A stretch of DNA of 64,000 bases, taken from Perilla frutescens. Its lineage: Eukaryota > Streptophyta > Magnoliopsida > Lamiales > Lamiaceae. Location of the stretch: positions 65,941,720 through 66,005,719 of the forward strand of contig BRKX01000009.1 of the NCBI GenBank assembly GCA_026008535.1, in the 5' to 3' direction. Below the pieces are notes generated by a model that saw nothing but the letters and a program-made list of their open reading frames with translations, did not search any database and had not been told where the DNA came from. A program made the translations under genes and the position numbers. Of the stretch, positions 1-11,671 are shown one piece after another. Position 1 is the stretch's first letter. The number at the start of each line of letters is the position of its first letter.

Positions 1-602
1 CCTGCGCCAAATTTGGCCACCGGCCAAAAGGGTATCCCTTTCGCCCAAGCTCGAAAATATAAGTGTTCAAAACCGAACGAATTAGGATAATATAAGTATA
101 TGGTTTGATTCATAATTGATTGTAGTGTTCAAAGTTGCTAGATTTGATAAAAATCCCGACGGTCATACAGGGCCCGAACATGACGTGACCCGGGCACTAC
201 ACAAAATGTTACGTTTTTGGAAATCAACTTTCAAACCTTGTAGAGGTTGACGCAAAATGAGATTCTATGATTTTTGTTTTGTAGATGATAGAAATTTGAG
301 TAAGGGTTCCAACGCAACAAGAATTGCAGGCATCGGACACCTATGGAGAGACTTATAGTCGTTTTACTGACGACTGCCAGAATACGGGGACGAATCTGGC
401 CGGCGGGCTTGAAAATTTAATTCTTTCCGAAACCGGACGAATTAGGCCAACATGAGCATATGGATTGATTCATAATTGTTCCTAGAGTTCAAAAATACTA
501 AATTCGATGAAAATTCAACCGGTCACCCCGGCGCCAAATTTGGCCACCGGCCAAAGGAGTATCCCTGTGGCCCTGGCTCGAAAATATAAGTGTTCAAAAC
601 CG

Positions 603-1014
603 AACGAATTAGGATAATATAAGTATATGGTTTGATTCATAATTGATTGTAGTGTTCAAAAATGCTAGATTTGATAAAAATCCCGGCGGTCACACAGGGC
701 CCGAACATGACGTGACCCGGGCACTACACAAAATGTTACGTTTTTGGAAATCAACTTTAAAACCTTGTAGAGGTTGACACAAAATGAGTTTCTAGGATTT
801 TTCATTTCAATGGATTAGGATAATATAAGTATATGGTTTGATTCATAATTGATTGTAGTGTTCAAAAATGCTAGATTTGATAAAAATCCCGACGGTCACA
901 CAGGGCCCGAACATGACGTGACTCGGGCACTATATAAAATGTTACGTTTTTGGAAATTAACTTTAAAACCTTGTAGAGGTTGATACAAAATGAGTTTCTA
1001 GGATTTTTCATTTC
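603..1014. repeat. 206 bp internal tandem duplication, copy 1
   Basis: The segment 603-808, subunit A from AACGAATTAGG through the first part of C, is repeated at 809-1014. The junction reads TTTCATTTC followed by AATGGATTAGGATAATAT, whereas an ordinary unit continues TTTCATTTCTAGATGATAG. The unit 533-1266 is thereby 734 bp. The junction is the best single marker for the seven-unit repeat. Confidence 0.88.
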
Positions 1015-2839
1015 TAGATGATAGATATTTCAGTTAGGGTTCCAACGCAACAAGAATTGCAGGCATCGGATACCTATGGAGAGACTTATAGTCGTTTTAC
1101 TGACGACTGCCAGAAAACAGGTGCCGAATCTAGCCGACGGGCTTGAAAATTTGATTCTTTCCCAAACCCGACGTATTAGGCCAACATGAGCATATGGATT
1201 CATTCATAATTGTTACTACAGTTCAAAAATACTAAATTCGATGAAAATTGCGCCGGTCACCCCAACGCCAAATTTGGCCACCGGCCAAAGGGAAAGGCCC
1301 AGGCTCAAAAATATAAGTGTTCAAAACCGAACGAATTAGGATAATATAAGTATATGGTTTGATTCATAATTGATTTTAGTGTTCAAAGTTTCTAGATTTG
1401 ATAAAATCCCGACGGTCATACAGGGCCCGAACATGACAAGACCCGGGCACTACACAAAATGTTACGTTTTTGGAAATCAACTTTCAAACCTTGTAGAGGT
1501 TGACACAAAATGAGATTCTATGATTTTTCTTTTGTAGATGATAGATATTTGAGTTAGGGTTCCAACGCAACAAGAATTGCAGGCATCGGACACCTATAGA
1601 GAGACTTATAGTCGTTTTACTGACGACTGCCAGAAAACGGGGCCGAATCTGGCTGACGGGCTTGAAAATTCGATTCTTTCCGAAACCGGACGAATTAGGC
1701 CAACATGAGCATATGGATTGATTCATAATTTTTCCTAGAGTTCAAAAATACTAAATTCGATGAAAATTCTACCGGTCATCCCTGCGCCAAATTTGGCCAC
1801 CGGCCAAAAGGGTATCCCTTTGGCCCAAGCTCGAAAATATAATTGTTCAAAACCGAACGAATTAGGATAATATAAGTATATGGTTTGATTCATAATTGAT
1901 TGTAGTGTTCAAAGTTGCTAGATTTGATAAAAATCCCGACGGTCATACAGGGCCCGAACATGACGTGACCCGGGCACTACACAAAATGTTACGTTTTTGG
2001 AAATCAACTTTCAAACCTTGTAGAGGTTGACGCAAAATGAGATTCTATGATTTTTCTTTTGTAGATGATAGATATTTGAGTTAGGGCTCCAACGCAACAA
2101 GAATTGCAGGCATCGGACACCTATGGAGAGACTTATAGTCGTTTTACTGACGACTGCTAGAAAATGGGGCCGAATCTGGCTGACGGTCTTGAAAATTTGA
2201 TTCTTTCCGAAACCGGACGAATTAGGCCAACATGAGCATATGGATTGATTCAAAATTTTTCCTAGAGTTCAAAAATACTAAATTCAATGAAAATTCCACC
2301 GGTCACCCCGGCGCCAAATTTGGCCACCGGCCAAAGGAGTATCCCTTTGGCCCAGGCTCGAAAATATAAGTGTTCAAATCCGAAAGAATTATGATATTAT
2401 AAGTATATGGTTTGATTCATATTTGATTGTAGTGTTCAAAGTTGCTAGATTTGATAAAAATCCCGACGGTCGTACAGGGCCCGAACATGACGTGACCCGG
2501 GCACTATACAAAATGTTACGTTTTTGGAAATCAACTTTCAAACCTTGTAGAGCTTGACACAAAATGAGATTCTATGATTTTTCTTTTCTAGATGATAGAT
2601 ATTTGAGTTAGGGTTCCAACGCAACAAGAATTGCAGGCATCGGATACCTATGGAGAGACTTATAGTCGTTTTACTGACGACTGCCAGAAAACGGGGCCGA
2701 ATCTGGCCGACGGGCTTGAAAATTTATTTCTTTCTGAAACCGGACGAATTAGGCGAACATGAGCATATGGACTGATTCATAATTGTTCCTAGAGTTCAAA
2801 AATACTAAATTCGATGAAAATTCCACCGGTCACCCCGGC

Positions 2840-2878
2840 GCCAAATTTGGCCACCGGCCAAAGGGTATCCCTTTGGCC
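2840..2878. other. Cluster of three overlapping inverted repeats (in nearly every unit)
   Basis: GCCAAATTTGGC (2840-2851) is a perfect 12 bp palindrome. TTTGGCC / GGCCAAA (2846-2852, 2856-2862) form 7 bp arms around ACC. GGCCAAAGGG / CCCTTTGGCC (2856-2865, 2869-2878) form 10 bp arms around TAT. The same cluster is at the start of most units in perfect or near-perfect form. Many units in the right half have GGCCAGAGGG with CCCTGTGGCC, which breaks one pair. It could extrude as a cruciform or bind a symmetric protein; neither is shown by the sequence. Confidence 0.85.
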
Positions 2879-3891
2879 CAGGCTCGAAAATATAAGTGTT
2901 CAAAACCGAACGAATTAGGATAATATAAGTATTTGGTTTGATTCATAATTGATTTTAGTGTTCAAAAATGCTAGATTTGATAAAAATCCCGGTGGTCACA
3001 CAGGGCCCGAACATGACGTGACCCGGGCACTACACAAAATGTTACGTTTTTGGAAATCAACTTTAAAACTTTGTAGAGGTTGACACAAAATGTTTTCTAG
3101 AATTTTTCATTTCTAGATGATAGAAATTTGAGTAAGGGTTCCAACGCAACAAGAATTGCAGGCATCGGATACCTATGGAGAGACTTATAGTCGTTTTACT
3201 GATGACTGCCAGAAAACGGGGGCGAATATGGCCGACGGGTTTGAAAATTTGATTCTTTCCGAAACCGGACGAATTAGGACAACATGAGCATATGGATTGA
3301 TTCATAATTGTTCCTAGAGTTCAAGAATACTAAATTCGATGAAAATTCCACCGGTCCCCCCGGCCCCAAATTTGGACATCGGCCAAAGGATATCCCCTTT
3401 GGCCCAGGCTCGAAAATATAAGTGTTCAAAACCGAACGAATTAGGATAATATAAGTATTTGTTTTGATTCATAATTGATTTTAGTGTTCAAAAATGCTAG
3501 ATTTGATAAAAATCCCGGCAGTCACACAGGGCCCGAACATGACGTGACCGGGGCACTACACAAAATGTTACGTTTTTGGAAATCAACTTTAAAACATTGT
3601 AGAGGTTGACACAAAATGAGTTTCTAGTATTTTTCATTTCTAGATGATAGATATTTGAGTTAGGGTTCCAACGCAACAAGAATTGCAGGCATCGGACACC
3701 TATGGAGAGACTTATAGTCGTTTTACTGACGACTGCCAGAAAACGGGGCCGAATCTGGCTGACGGGCTTGAAAATCTGATTCTTTCCGAAACCGGACGAA
3801 TTGGGCCAACATGATCATATGGATTGATTCATAATTTTTCCTAGAGTTCAAAAATACTAAATTCGATGAAAATTCTACCGGTCATCCCTGC

Positions 3892-6800
3892 GCCAAATTT
3901 GGCCACCGGCCAAAAGGGTATCCCTTTGGCCCAAGCTCGAAAATATAAGTGTTCAAAACCGAACGAATTAGGATAATATAAGTATATGGTTTGATTCATA
4001 ATTGATTGTAGTGTTCAAAGTTGCTAGATTTGATAAAAATCCCGACGGTCATACAGGGCCCGAACATGACGTGACCCGGGCACTACAGAAAATGTTACAT
4101 TTTTGGAAATCAACTTTCAAACCTTGTAGAGGTTGACGCAAAATGAGATTCTATGATGTTTGTTTTGTAGATGATAGATATTTGAGTTAGGGTTCCAACG
4201 CAACAAGAATTGCAGGCATCGGACACCTATGGAGAGACTTATAGTCGTTTTACTGACGACTGCCAGAATACGGGGACGAATCTGGCCGGCGGGCTTGAAA
4301 ATTTAATTCTTTCCGAAACCGGATGAATTAGACCAATATGAGCATATGGATTGATTCATAATTGTTCCTAGAGTTCAAAAATACTAAATTTGATGAAAAT
4401 TCCACCGGTCACCCCGGCACCAAATTTGGCAACCGACCAGAGGGGTATCCCTGTGGCCCTGGCTCGAAAATATAAGTGTTCAAAACCGAACGAATTAGGA
4501 TAATATAAGTATATGGTTTGATTCATAATTGATTGTAGTGTTCAAAAATGCTAGATTTGATAAAAATCCCGGCGGTCACACAGGGCCCGAACATGACGTG
4601 ACCCGGGCACTACACAAAATGTTACGTTTTTGGAAATCAACTTTAAAACCTTGTAGAGGTTGACACAAAATGAGTTTCTAGGATTTTTCATTTCAATGGA
4701 TTAGGATAATATAAGTATATGGTTTGATTCATAATAGATTGTAGTGTTCAAAAATGCTAGATTTGATAAAAATCCCGACGGTCACACAGGGCCCGAACAT
4801 GACGTGACTCGGGCACTATATAAAATGTTACGTTTTTGGAAATTAACTTTAAAACCTTGTAGAGGTTGATACAAAATGAGTTTCTAGGATTTTTCATTTC
4901 TAGATGATAGATATTTCAGTTAGGGTTCCAACGCAACAAGAATTGCAGGCATCGGATACCTATGGAGAGACTTATAGTCGTTTTACTGACGACTGCCAGA
5001 AAACAGGTGCCGAATCTAGCCGACGGGCTTGAAAATTTGATTCTTTCCCAAACCCGACGTATTAGGCCAACATGAGCATATGGATTCATTCATAATTGTT
5101 ACTACAGTTCAAAAATACTAAATTCGATGAAAATTGCGCCGGTCACCCCAACGCCAAATTTGGCCACCGGCCAAAGGGAAAGGCCCAGGCTCAAAAATAT
5201 AAGTGTTCAAAACCGAACGAATTAGGATAATATAAGTATATGGTTTGATTCATAATTGATTTTAGTGTTCAAAGTTTCTAGATTTGATAAAATCCCGACG
5301 GTCATACAGGGCCCGAACATGACAAGACCCGGGCACTACACAAAATGTTACGTTTTTGGAAATCAACTTTCAAACCTTGTAGAGGTTGACACAAAATGAG
5401 ATTCTATGATTTTTCTTTTGTAGATGATAGATATTTGAGTTAGGGTTCCAACGCAACAAGAATTGCAGGCATCGGACACCTATAGAGAGACTTATAGTCG
5501 TTTTACTGACGACTGCCAGAAAACGGGGCCGAATCTGGCTGACGGGCTTGAAAATTCGATTCTTTCCGAAACCGGACGAATTAGGCCAACATGAGCATAT
5601 GGATTGATTCATAATTTTTCCTAGAGTTCAAAAATACTAAATTCGATGAAAATTCTACCGGTCATCCCTGCGCCAAATTTGGCCACCGGCCAAAAGGGTA
5701 TCCCTTTGGCCCAAGCTCGAAAATATAATTGTTCAAAACCGAACGAATTAGGATAATATAAGTATATGGTTTGATTCATAATTGATTGTAGTGTTCAAAG
5801 TTGCTAGATTTGATAAAAATCCCGACGGTCATACAGGGCCCGAACATGACGTGACCCGGGCACTACACAAAATGTTACGTTTTTGGAAATCAACTTTCAA
5901 ACCTTGTAGAGGTTGACGCAAAATGAGATTCTATGATTTTTCTTTTGTAGATGATAGATATTTGAGTTAGGGCTCCAACGCAACAAGAATTGCAGGCATC
6001 GGACACCTATGGAGAGACTTATAGTCGTTTTACTGACGACTGCTAGAAAATGGGGCCGAATCTGGCTGACGGTCTTGAAAATTTGATTCTTTCCGAAACC
6101 GGACGAATTAGGCCAACATGAGCATATGGATTGATTCAAAATTTTTCCTAGAGTTCAAAAATACTAAATTCAATGAAAATTCCACCGGTCACCCCGGCGC
6201 CAAATTTGGCCACCGGCCAAAGGAGTATCCCTTTGGCCCAGGCTCGAAAATATAAGTGTTCAAATCCGAAAGAATTATGATATTATAAGTATATGGTTTG
6301 ATTCATATTTGATTGTAGTGTTCAAAGTTGCTAGATTTGATAAAAATCCCGACGGTCGTACAGGGCCCGAACATGACGTGACCCGGGCACTATACAAAAT
6401 GTTACGTTTTTGGAAATCAACTTTCAAACCTTGTAGAGCTTGACACAAAATGAGATTCTATGATTTTTCTTTTCTAGATGATAGATATTTGAGTTAGGGT
6501 TCCAACGCAACAAGAATTGCAGGCATCGGATACCTATGGAGAGACTTATAGTCGTTTTACTGACGACTGCCAGAAAACGGGGCCGAATCTGGCCGACGGG
6601 CTTGAAAATTTATTTCTTTCTGAAACCGGACGAATTAGGCGAACATGAGCATATGGACTGATTCATAATTGTTCCTAGAGTTCAAAAATACTAAATTCGA
6701 TGAAAATTCCACCGGTCACCCCGGCGCCAAATTTGGCCACCGGCCAAAGGGTATCCCTTTGGCCCAGGCTCGAAAATATAAGTGTTCAAAACCGAACGAA

Positions 6801-7777
6801 TTAGGATAATATAAGTATTTGGTTTGATTCATAATTGATTTTAGTGTTCAAAAATGCTAGATTTGATAAAAATCCCGGTGGTCACACAGGGCCCGAACAT
6901 GACGTGACCCGGGCACTACACAAAATGTTACGTTTTTGGAAATCAACTTTAAAACTTTGTAGAGGTTGACAAAAAATGTTTTCTAGAATTTTTCATTTCT
7001 AGATGATAGAAATTTGAGTAAGGGTTCCAACGCAACAAGAATTGCAGGCATCGGATACCTATGGAGAGACTTATAGTCGTTTTACTGATGACTGCCAGAA
7101 AACGGGGGCGAATATGGCCGACGGGTTTGAAAATTTGATTCTTTCCGAAACCGGACGAATTAGGACAACATGAGCATATGGATTGATTCATAATTGTTCC
7201 TAGAGTTCAAGAATACTAAATTCGATGAAAATTCCACCGGTCCCCCCGGCCCCAAATTTGGACATCGGCCAAAGGATATCCCCTTTGGCCCAGGCTCGAA
7301 AATATAAGTGTTCAAAACCGAACGAATTAGGATAATATAAGTATTTGTTTTGATTCATAATTGATTTTAGTGTTCAAAAATGCTAGATTTGATAAAAATC
7401 CCGGCAGTCACACAGGGCCCGAACATGACGTGACCGGGGCACTACACAAAATGTTACGTTTTTGGAAATCAACTTTAAAACATTGTAGAGGTTGACACAA
7501 AATGAGTTTCTAGTATTTTTCATTTCTAGATGATAGATATTTGAGTTAGGGTTCCAACGCAACAAGAATTGCAGGCATCGGACACCTATGGAGAGACTTA
7601 TAGTCGTTTTACTGACGACTGCCAGAAAACGGGGCCGAATCTGGCTGACGGGCTTGAAAATCTGATTCTTTCCGAAACCGGACGAATTGGGCCAACATGA
7701 TCATATGGATTGATTCATAATTTTTCCTAGAGTTCAAAAATACTAAATTCGATGAAAATTCTACCGGTCATCCCTGC
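3892..7777. repeat. Seven-unit higher-order repeat, copy 2 (3886 bp)
   Basis: Units start at 3892, 4419, 5153, 5672, 6199, 6726 and 7251, each exactly 3886 bp after its partner in copy 1. From about 4490 onward it is almost letter-for-letter the same as copy 1, including the 519 bp unit. In its first unit and the start of the second it carries a patch shared only with copy 3: ATGATGTTTGTTTTG, GACCAATATGAGC and CACCAAATTTGGCAACCGAC. Confidence 0.92.
4489..4900. repeat. 206 bp internal tandem duplication, copy 2
   Basis: Same rearrangement exactly 3886 bp downstream of the first, with the same junction TTTCATTTC / AATGGATTAGG at 4694/4695. It differs slightly, for example CATAATAGATTG in its second half. 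Confidence 0.88.
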
Positions 7778-10700
7778 GCCAAATTTGGCCACCGGCCAAA
7801 AGGGTATCCCTTTGGCCCAAGCTCGAAAATATAAGTGTTCAAAACCGAACGAATTAGGATAATATAAGTATATGGTTTGATTCATAATTGATTGTAGTGT
7901 TCAAAGTTGCTAGATTTGATAAAAATCCCGACGGTCATACAGGGCCCGAACATGACGTGACCCGGGCACTACAGAAAATGTTACATTTTTGGAAATCAAC
8001 TTTCAAACCTTGTAGAGGTTGACGCAAAATGAGATTCTATGATGTTTGTTTTGTAGATGATAGATATTTGAGTTAGGGTTCCAACGCAACAAGAATTGCA
8101 GGCATCGGACACCTATGGAGAGACTTATAGTCGTTTTACTGACGACTGCCAGAATACGGGGACGAATCTGGCCGGCGGGCTTGAAAATTTAATTCTTTCC
8201 GAAACCGGATGAATTAGACCAATATGAGCATATGGATTGATTCATAATTGTTCCTAGAGTTCAAAAATACTAAATTTGATGAAAATTCCACCGGTCACCC
8301 CGGCACCAAATTTGGCAACCGACCAGAGGGGTATCCCTGTGGCCCTGGCTCGAAAATATAAGTGTTCAAAACCGAACGAATTAGGATAATATAAGTATAT
8401 GGTTTGATTCATAATTGATTGTAGTGTTCAAAAATGCTAGATTTGATAAAAATCCCGGCGGTCACACAGGGCCCGAACATGACGTGACCCGGGCACTACA
8501 CAAAATGTTACGTTTTTGGAAATCAACTTTAAAACCTTGTAGAGGTTGACACAAAATGAGTTTCTAGGATTTTTCATTTCAATGGATTAGGATAATATAA
8601 GTATATGGTTTGATTCATAATAGATTGTAGTGTTCAAAAATGCTAGATTTGATAAAAATCCCGACGGTCACACAGGGCCCGAACATGACGTGACTCGGGC
8701 ACTATACAAAATGTTACGTTTTTGGAAATTAACTTTAAAACCTTGTAGAGGTTTATACAAAATGAGTTTCTAGGATTTTTCATTTCTAGATGATAGATAT
8801 TTCAGTTAGGGTTCCAACGCAACAAGAATTGCAGACATCGGATACCTATGGAGAGACTTATAGTCATTTTACTGACGACTGCCAGAAAACAGGTGCCGAA
8901 TCTAGCCGACGGGCTTGAAAATTTGATTCTTTCCCAAACCCGACGTATTAGGCCAACATGAGCATATGGATTCATTCATAATTTTTACTACAGTTCAAAA
9001 ATACTAAATTCGATGAAAATTGCGCCGGTCACCCCGACGCCAAATTTGGCCACCGGCCAAAGGGGTATCCCTTTGGCCCAGGCTCGAAAATATAAGTGTT
9101 CAAAACCGAACGAATTAGGATAATATAAGTATATGGTTTGATTCATAATTGATTGTAGTGTTCAAAGTTTCTAGATTTGATAAAATCCCGACGGTCATAC
9201 AGGGCCCGAACATGACAAGACCCGGGCACTACACAAAATGTTACGTTTTTGGAAATCAACTTTCAAACCTTGTAGAGGTTGACACAAAATGAGATTCTAT
9301 GATTTTTCTTTTGTAGATGATAGATATTTGAGTTAGGGTTCCAACGCAACAAGAATTGCAGGCATCGGACACCTATGGAGAGACTTATAGTCGTTTTACT
9401 GACGACTGCCAGAAAACGGGGCCGAATCTGGCTGACGGGCTTGAAAATTCGATTCTTTCCGAAACCGGACGAATTAGGCCAACATGAGCATATGGATTGA
9501 TTCATAATTTTTCCTAGAGTTCAAAAATACTAAATTCGATGAAAATTCTACCGGTCATCCCTGCGCCAAATTTGGCCACCGGGCAAAAGGGTATCCCTTT
9601 GGCCCAAGCTCGAAAATATAAGTGTTCAAAACTGAACGAATTAGGATAATATAAGTATATGGTTTGATTCATAATTGATTGTAGTGTTCAAAGTTGCTAG
9701 ATTTGATAAAAATCCCGACGGTCATACAGGGCCCGAACATGACGTGACTCGGGCACTACACAAAATGTTACGTTTTTGGAAATCAACTTTCAAACCTTGT
9801 AGAGGTTGACGCAAAATGAGATTCTATGATTTTTCTTTTGTAGATGATAGATATTTGAGTTAGGGCTCCAACGCAACAAGAATTGCAGGCATCGGACACC
9901 TATGGAGAGACTTATAGTCGTTTTACTGACGACTGCCAGAAAATGGGGCCGAATTTGGCTGACGGTCTTGAAAATTTGATTCTTTCCGAAACCGGACGAA
10001 TTAGGGCAACATGAGCATATGGATTGATTCAAAATTTTTCCTAGAGTTCAAAAATACTAAATTCAATGAAAATTCCACCGGTCACCCCGGCGCCAAATTT
10101 GGCCACCGGCCAAAGGAGTATCCCTTTGGCCCAGGCTCGAAAATATAAGTGTTCAAATCCGAAAGAATTATGATATTATAAGTATATGGTTTGATTCATA
10201 ATTGATTGTAGTGTTCAAAGTTGCTAGATTTGATAAAAATCCCGACGGTCGTACAGGGCCCGAACATGACGTGACCCGGGCACTATACAAAATGTTACGT
10301 TTTTGGAAATCAACTTTCAAACCTTGTAGAGCTTGACACAAAATGAGATTCTATGATTTTTCTTTTCTAGATGATAGATATTTGAGTTAGGGTTCCAACG
10401 CAACAAGAATTGCAGGCATCGGATACCTATGGAGAGACTTATAGTCGTTTTACTGACGACTGCCAGAAAACGGGGCCGAATCTGGCCGACGGGCTTGAAA
10501 ATTTATTTCTTTCTGAAACCGGACGAATTAGGCGAACATGAGCATATGGACTGATTCATAATTTTTCGTAGAGTTCAAAAATACTAAATTCGATGAAAAT
10601 TCCACCGGTCACCCCGGCGCCAAATTTGGCCACCGGCCAAAGGGTATCCCTTTGGCCCAGGCTCGAAAATATAAGTGTTCAAAACCGAACGAATTAGGAT

Positions 10701-11671
10701 AATATAAGTATTTGGTTTGATTCATAATTGATTTTAGTGTTCAAAAATGCTAGATTTGATAAAAATCCCGGTGGTCACACAGGGCCCGAACATGACGTGA
10801 CCCGGGCACTACACAAAATGTTACGTTTTTGGAAATCAACTTTAAAACTTTGTAGAGGTTGACACAAAATGTTTTCTAGAATTTTTCATTTCTAGATGAT
10901 AGAAATTTGAGTAAGGGTTCCAACGCAACAAGAATTGCAGGCATCGGATACCTATGGAGAGACTTATAGTCGTTTTAATGATGACTGCCAGAAAACGGGG
11001 GCGAATATGGCCGACGGGTTTGAAAATTTGATTCTTTCCGAAACCGGACGAATTAGGACAACATGAGCATATGGATTGATTCATAATTGTTCCTAGAGTT
11101 CAAGAATACTAAATTCGATGAAAATTCCACTGGTTCCCCCGGCCCCAAATTTGGACATCGGCCAAGGGATAATCCCCTTTGGCCCAGGCTCGAAAATATA
11201 AGTGTTCAAAACTGAACGAATTAGGATAATATAAGTATTTGTTTTGATTCATAATTGATTTTAGTGTTCAAAAATGCTAGATTTGATAAAAATTCCGGCA
11301 GTCACACAGGGCCCGAACATGACGTGACCGGGGCACTACACACAATGTTACGTTTTTGGAAATCAACTTTAAAACATTGTAGAGGTTGACACAAAATGAG
11401 TTTCTAGGATTTTTCATTTCTAGATGATAGATATTTGAGTTAGGGTTCCAACGCAACAAGAATTGCAGGCATCGGACATCTATGGAGAGACTTATAGTCG
11501 TTTTACTGACGATTGCCAGAAAACGGGGCCGAATCTGGCTGACGGGCTTGAAAATCTGATTCTTTCAGAAACAAGACGAATTAGTCCAACATGAGCATAT
11601 GGATTGATTCGTAATTTTTCCTAGAGTTCAAAAATACTAAATTCGATGAAAATTCTACCGGTCGTCCCTGC
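7778..11671. repeat. Seven-unit higher-order repeat, copy 3 (3894 bp)
   Basis: Units start at 7778, 8305, 9039, 9565, 10092, 10619 and 11144. It is 8 bp longer than copies 1 and 2. Seven of these bases are because its third unit keeps the full GGGGTATCCCTTTGG segment that is shortened in the others. It has more scattered substitutions than copies 1 and 2 have from each other, so copies 1 and 2 probably separated later. Confidence 0.9.
8375..8786. repeat. 206 bp internal tandem duplication, copy 3
   Basis: Same rearrangement in the third seven-unit copy, junction at 8580/8581. It shares CATAATAGATTG with copy 2, which groups copies 2 and 3 at this point. Confidence 0.88.

Larger units (their letters stand above)
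6..3891. repeat. Seven-unit higher-order repeat, copy 1 (3886 bp)
   Basis: Seven units start at 6, 533, 1267, 1786, 2313, 2840 and 3365, with lengths 527, 734, 519, 527, 527, 525 and 527. The same order and lengths recur exactly in the next copy. Diagnostic units are the second (206 bp internal duplication), the third (7 bp missing from the inverted repeat plus a 1 bp deletion in GATAAAATCCC) and the seventh (GGCCCCAAATTTGGACATCGG). This copy differs from copies 2 and 3 most clearly between about 280 and 600. Confidence 0.92.

Noticed and set aside
603..1014. Insertion of a mobile element causing the 734 bp units
   Set aside because: The extra 206 bp is simply a second copy of the adjacent part of the same unit, with no terminal repeats or target-site duplication.
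2840..2878. Transcription terminator or riboswitch at the inverted repeats
   Set aside because: No gene is nearby, no T run follows, and changes in the arms are not compensated.
3865..7777. The exact 3886 bp repetition being only an assembly duplication
   Set aside because: Not fully excluded, but the second copy differs from the first by a run of real variants at about 4160-4440 and the third by indels, which a copied contig would not show.
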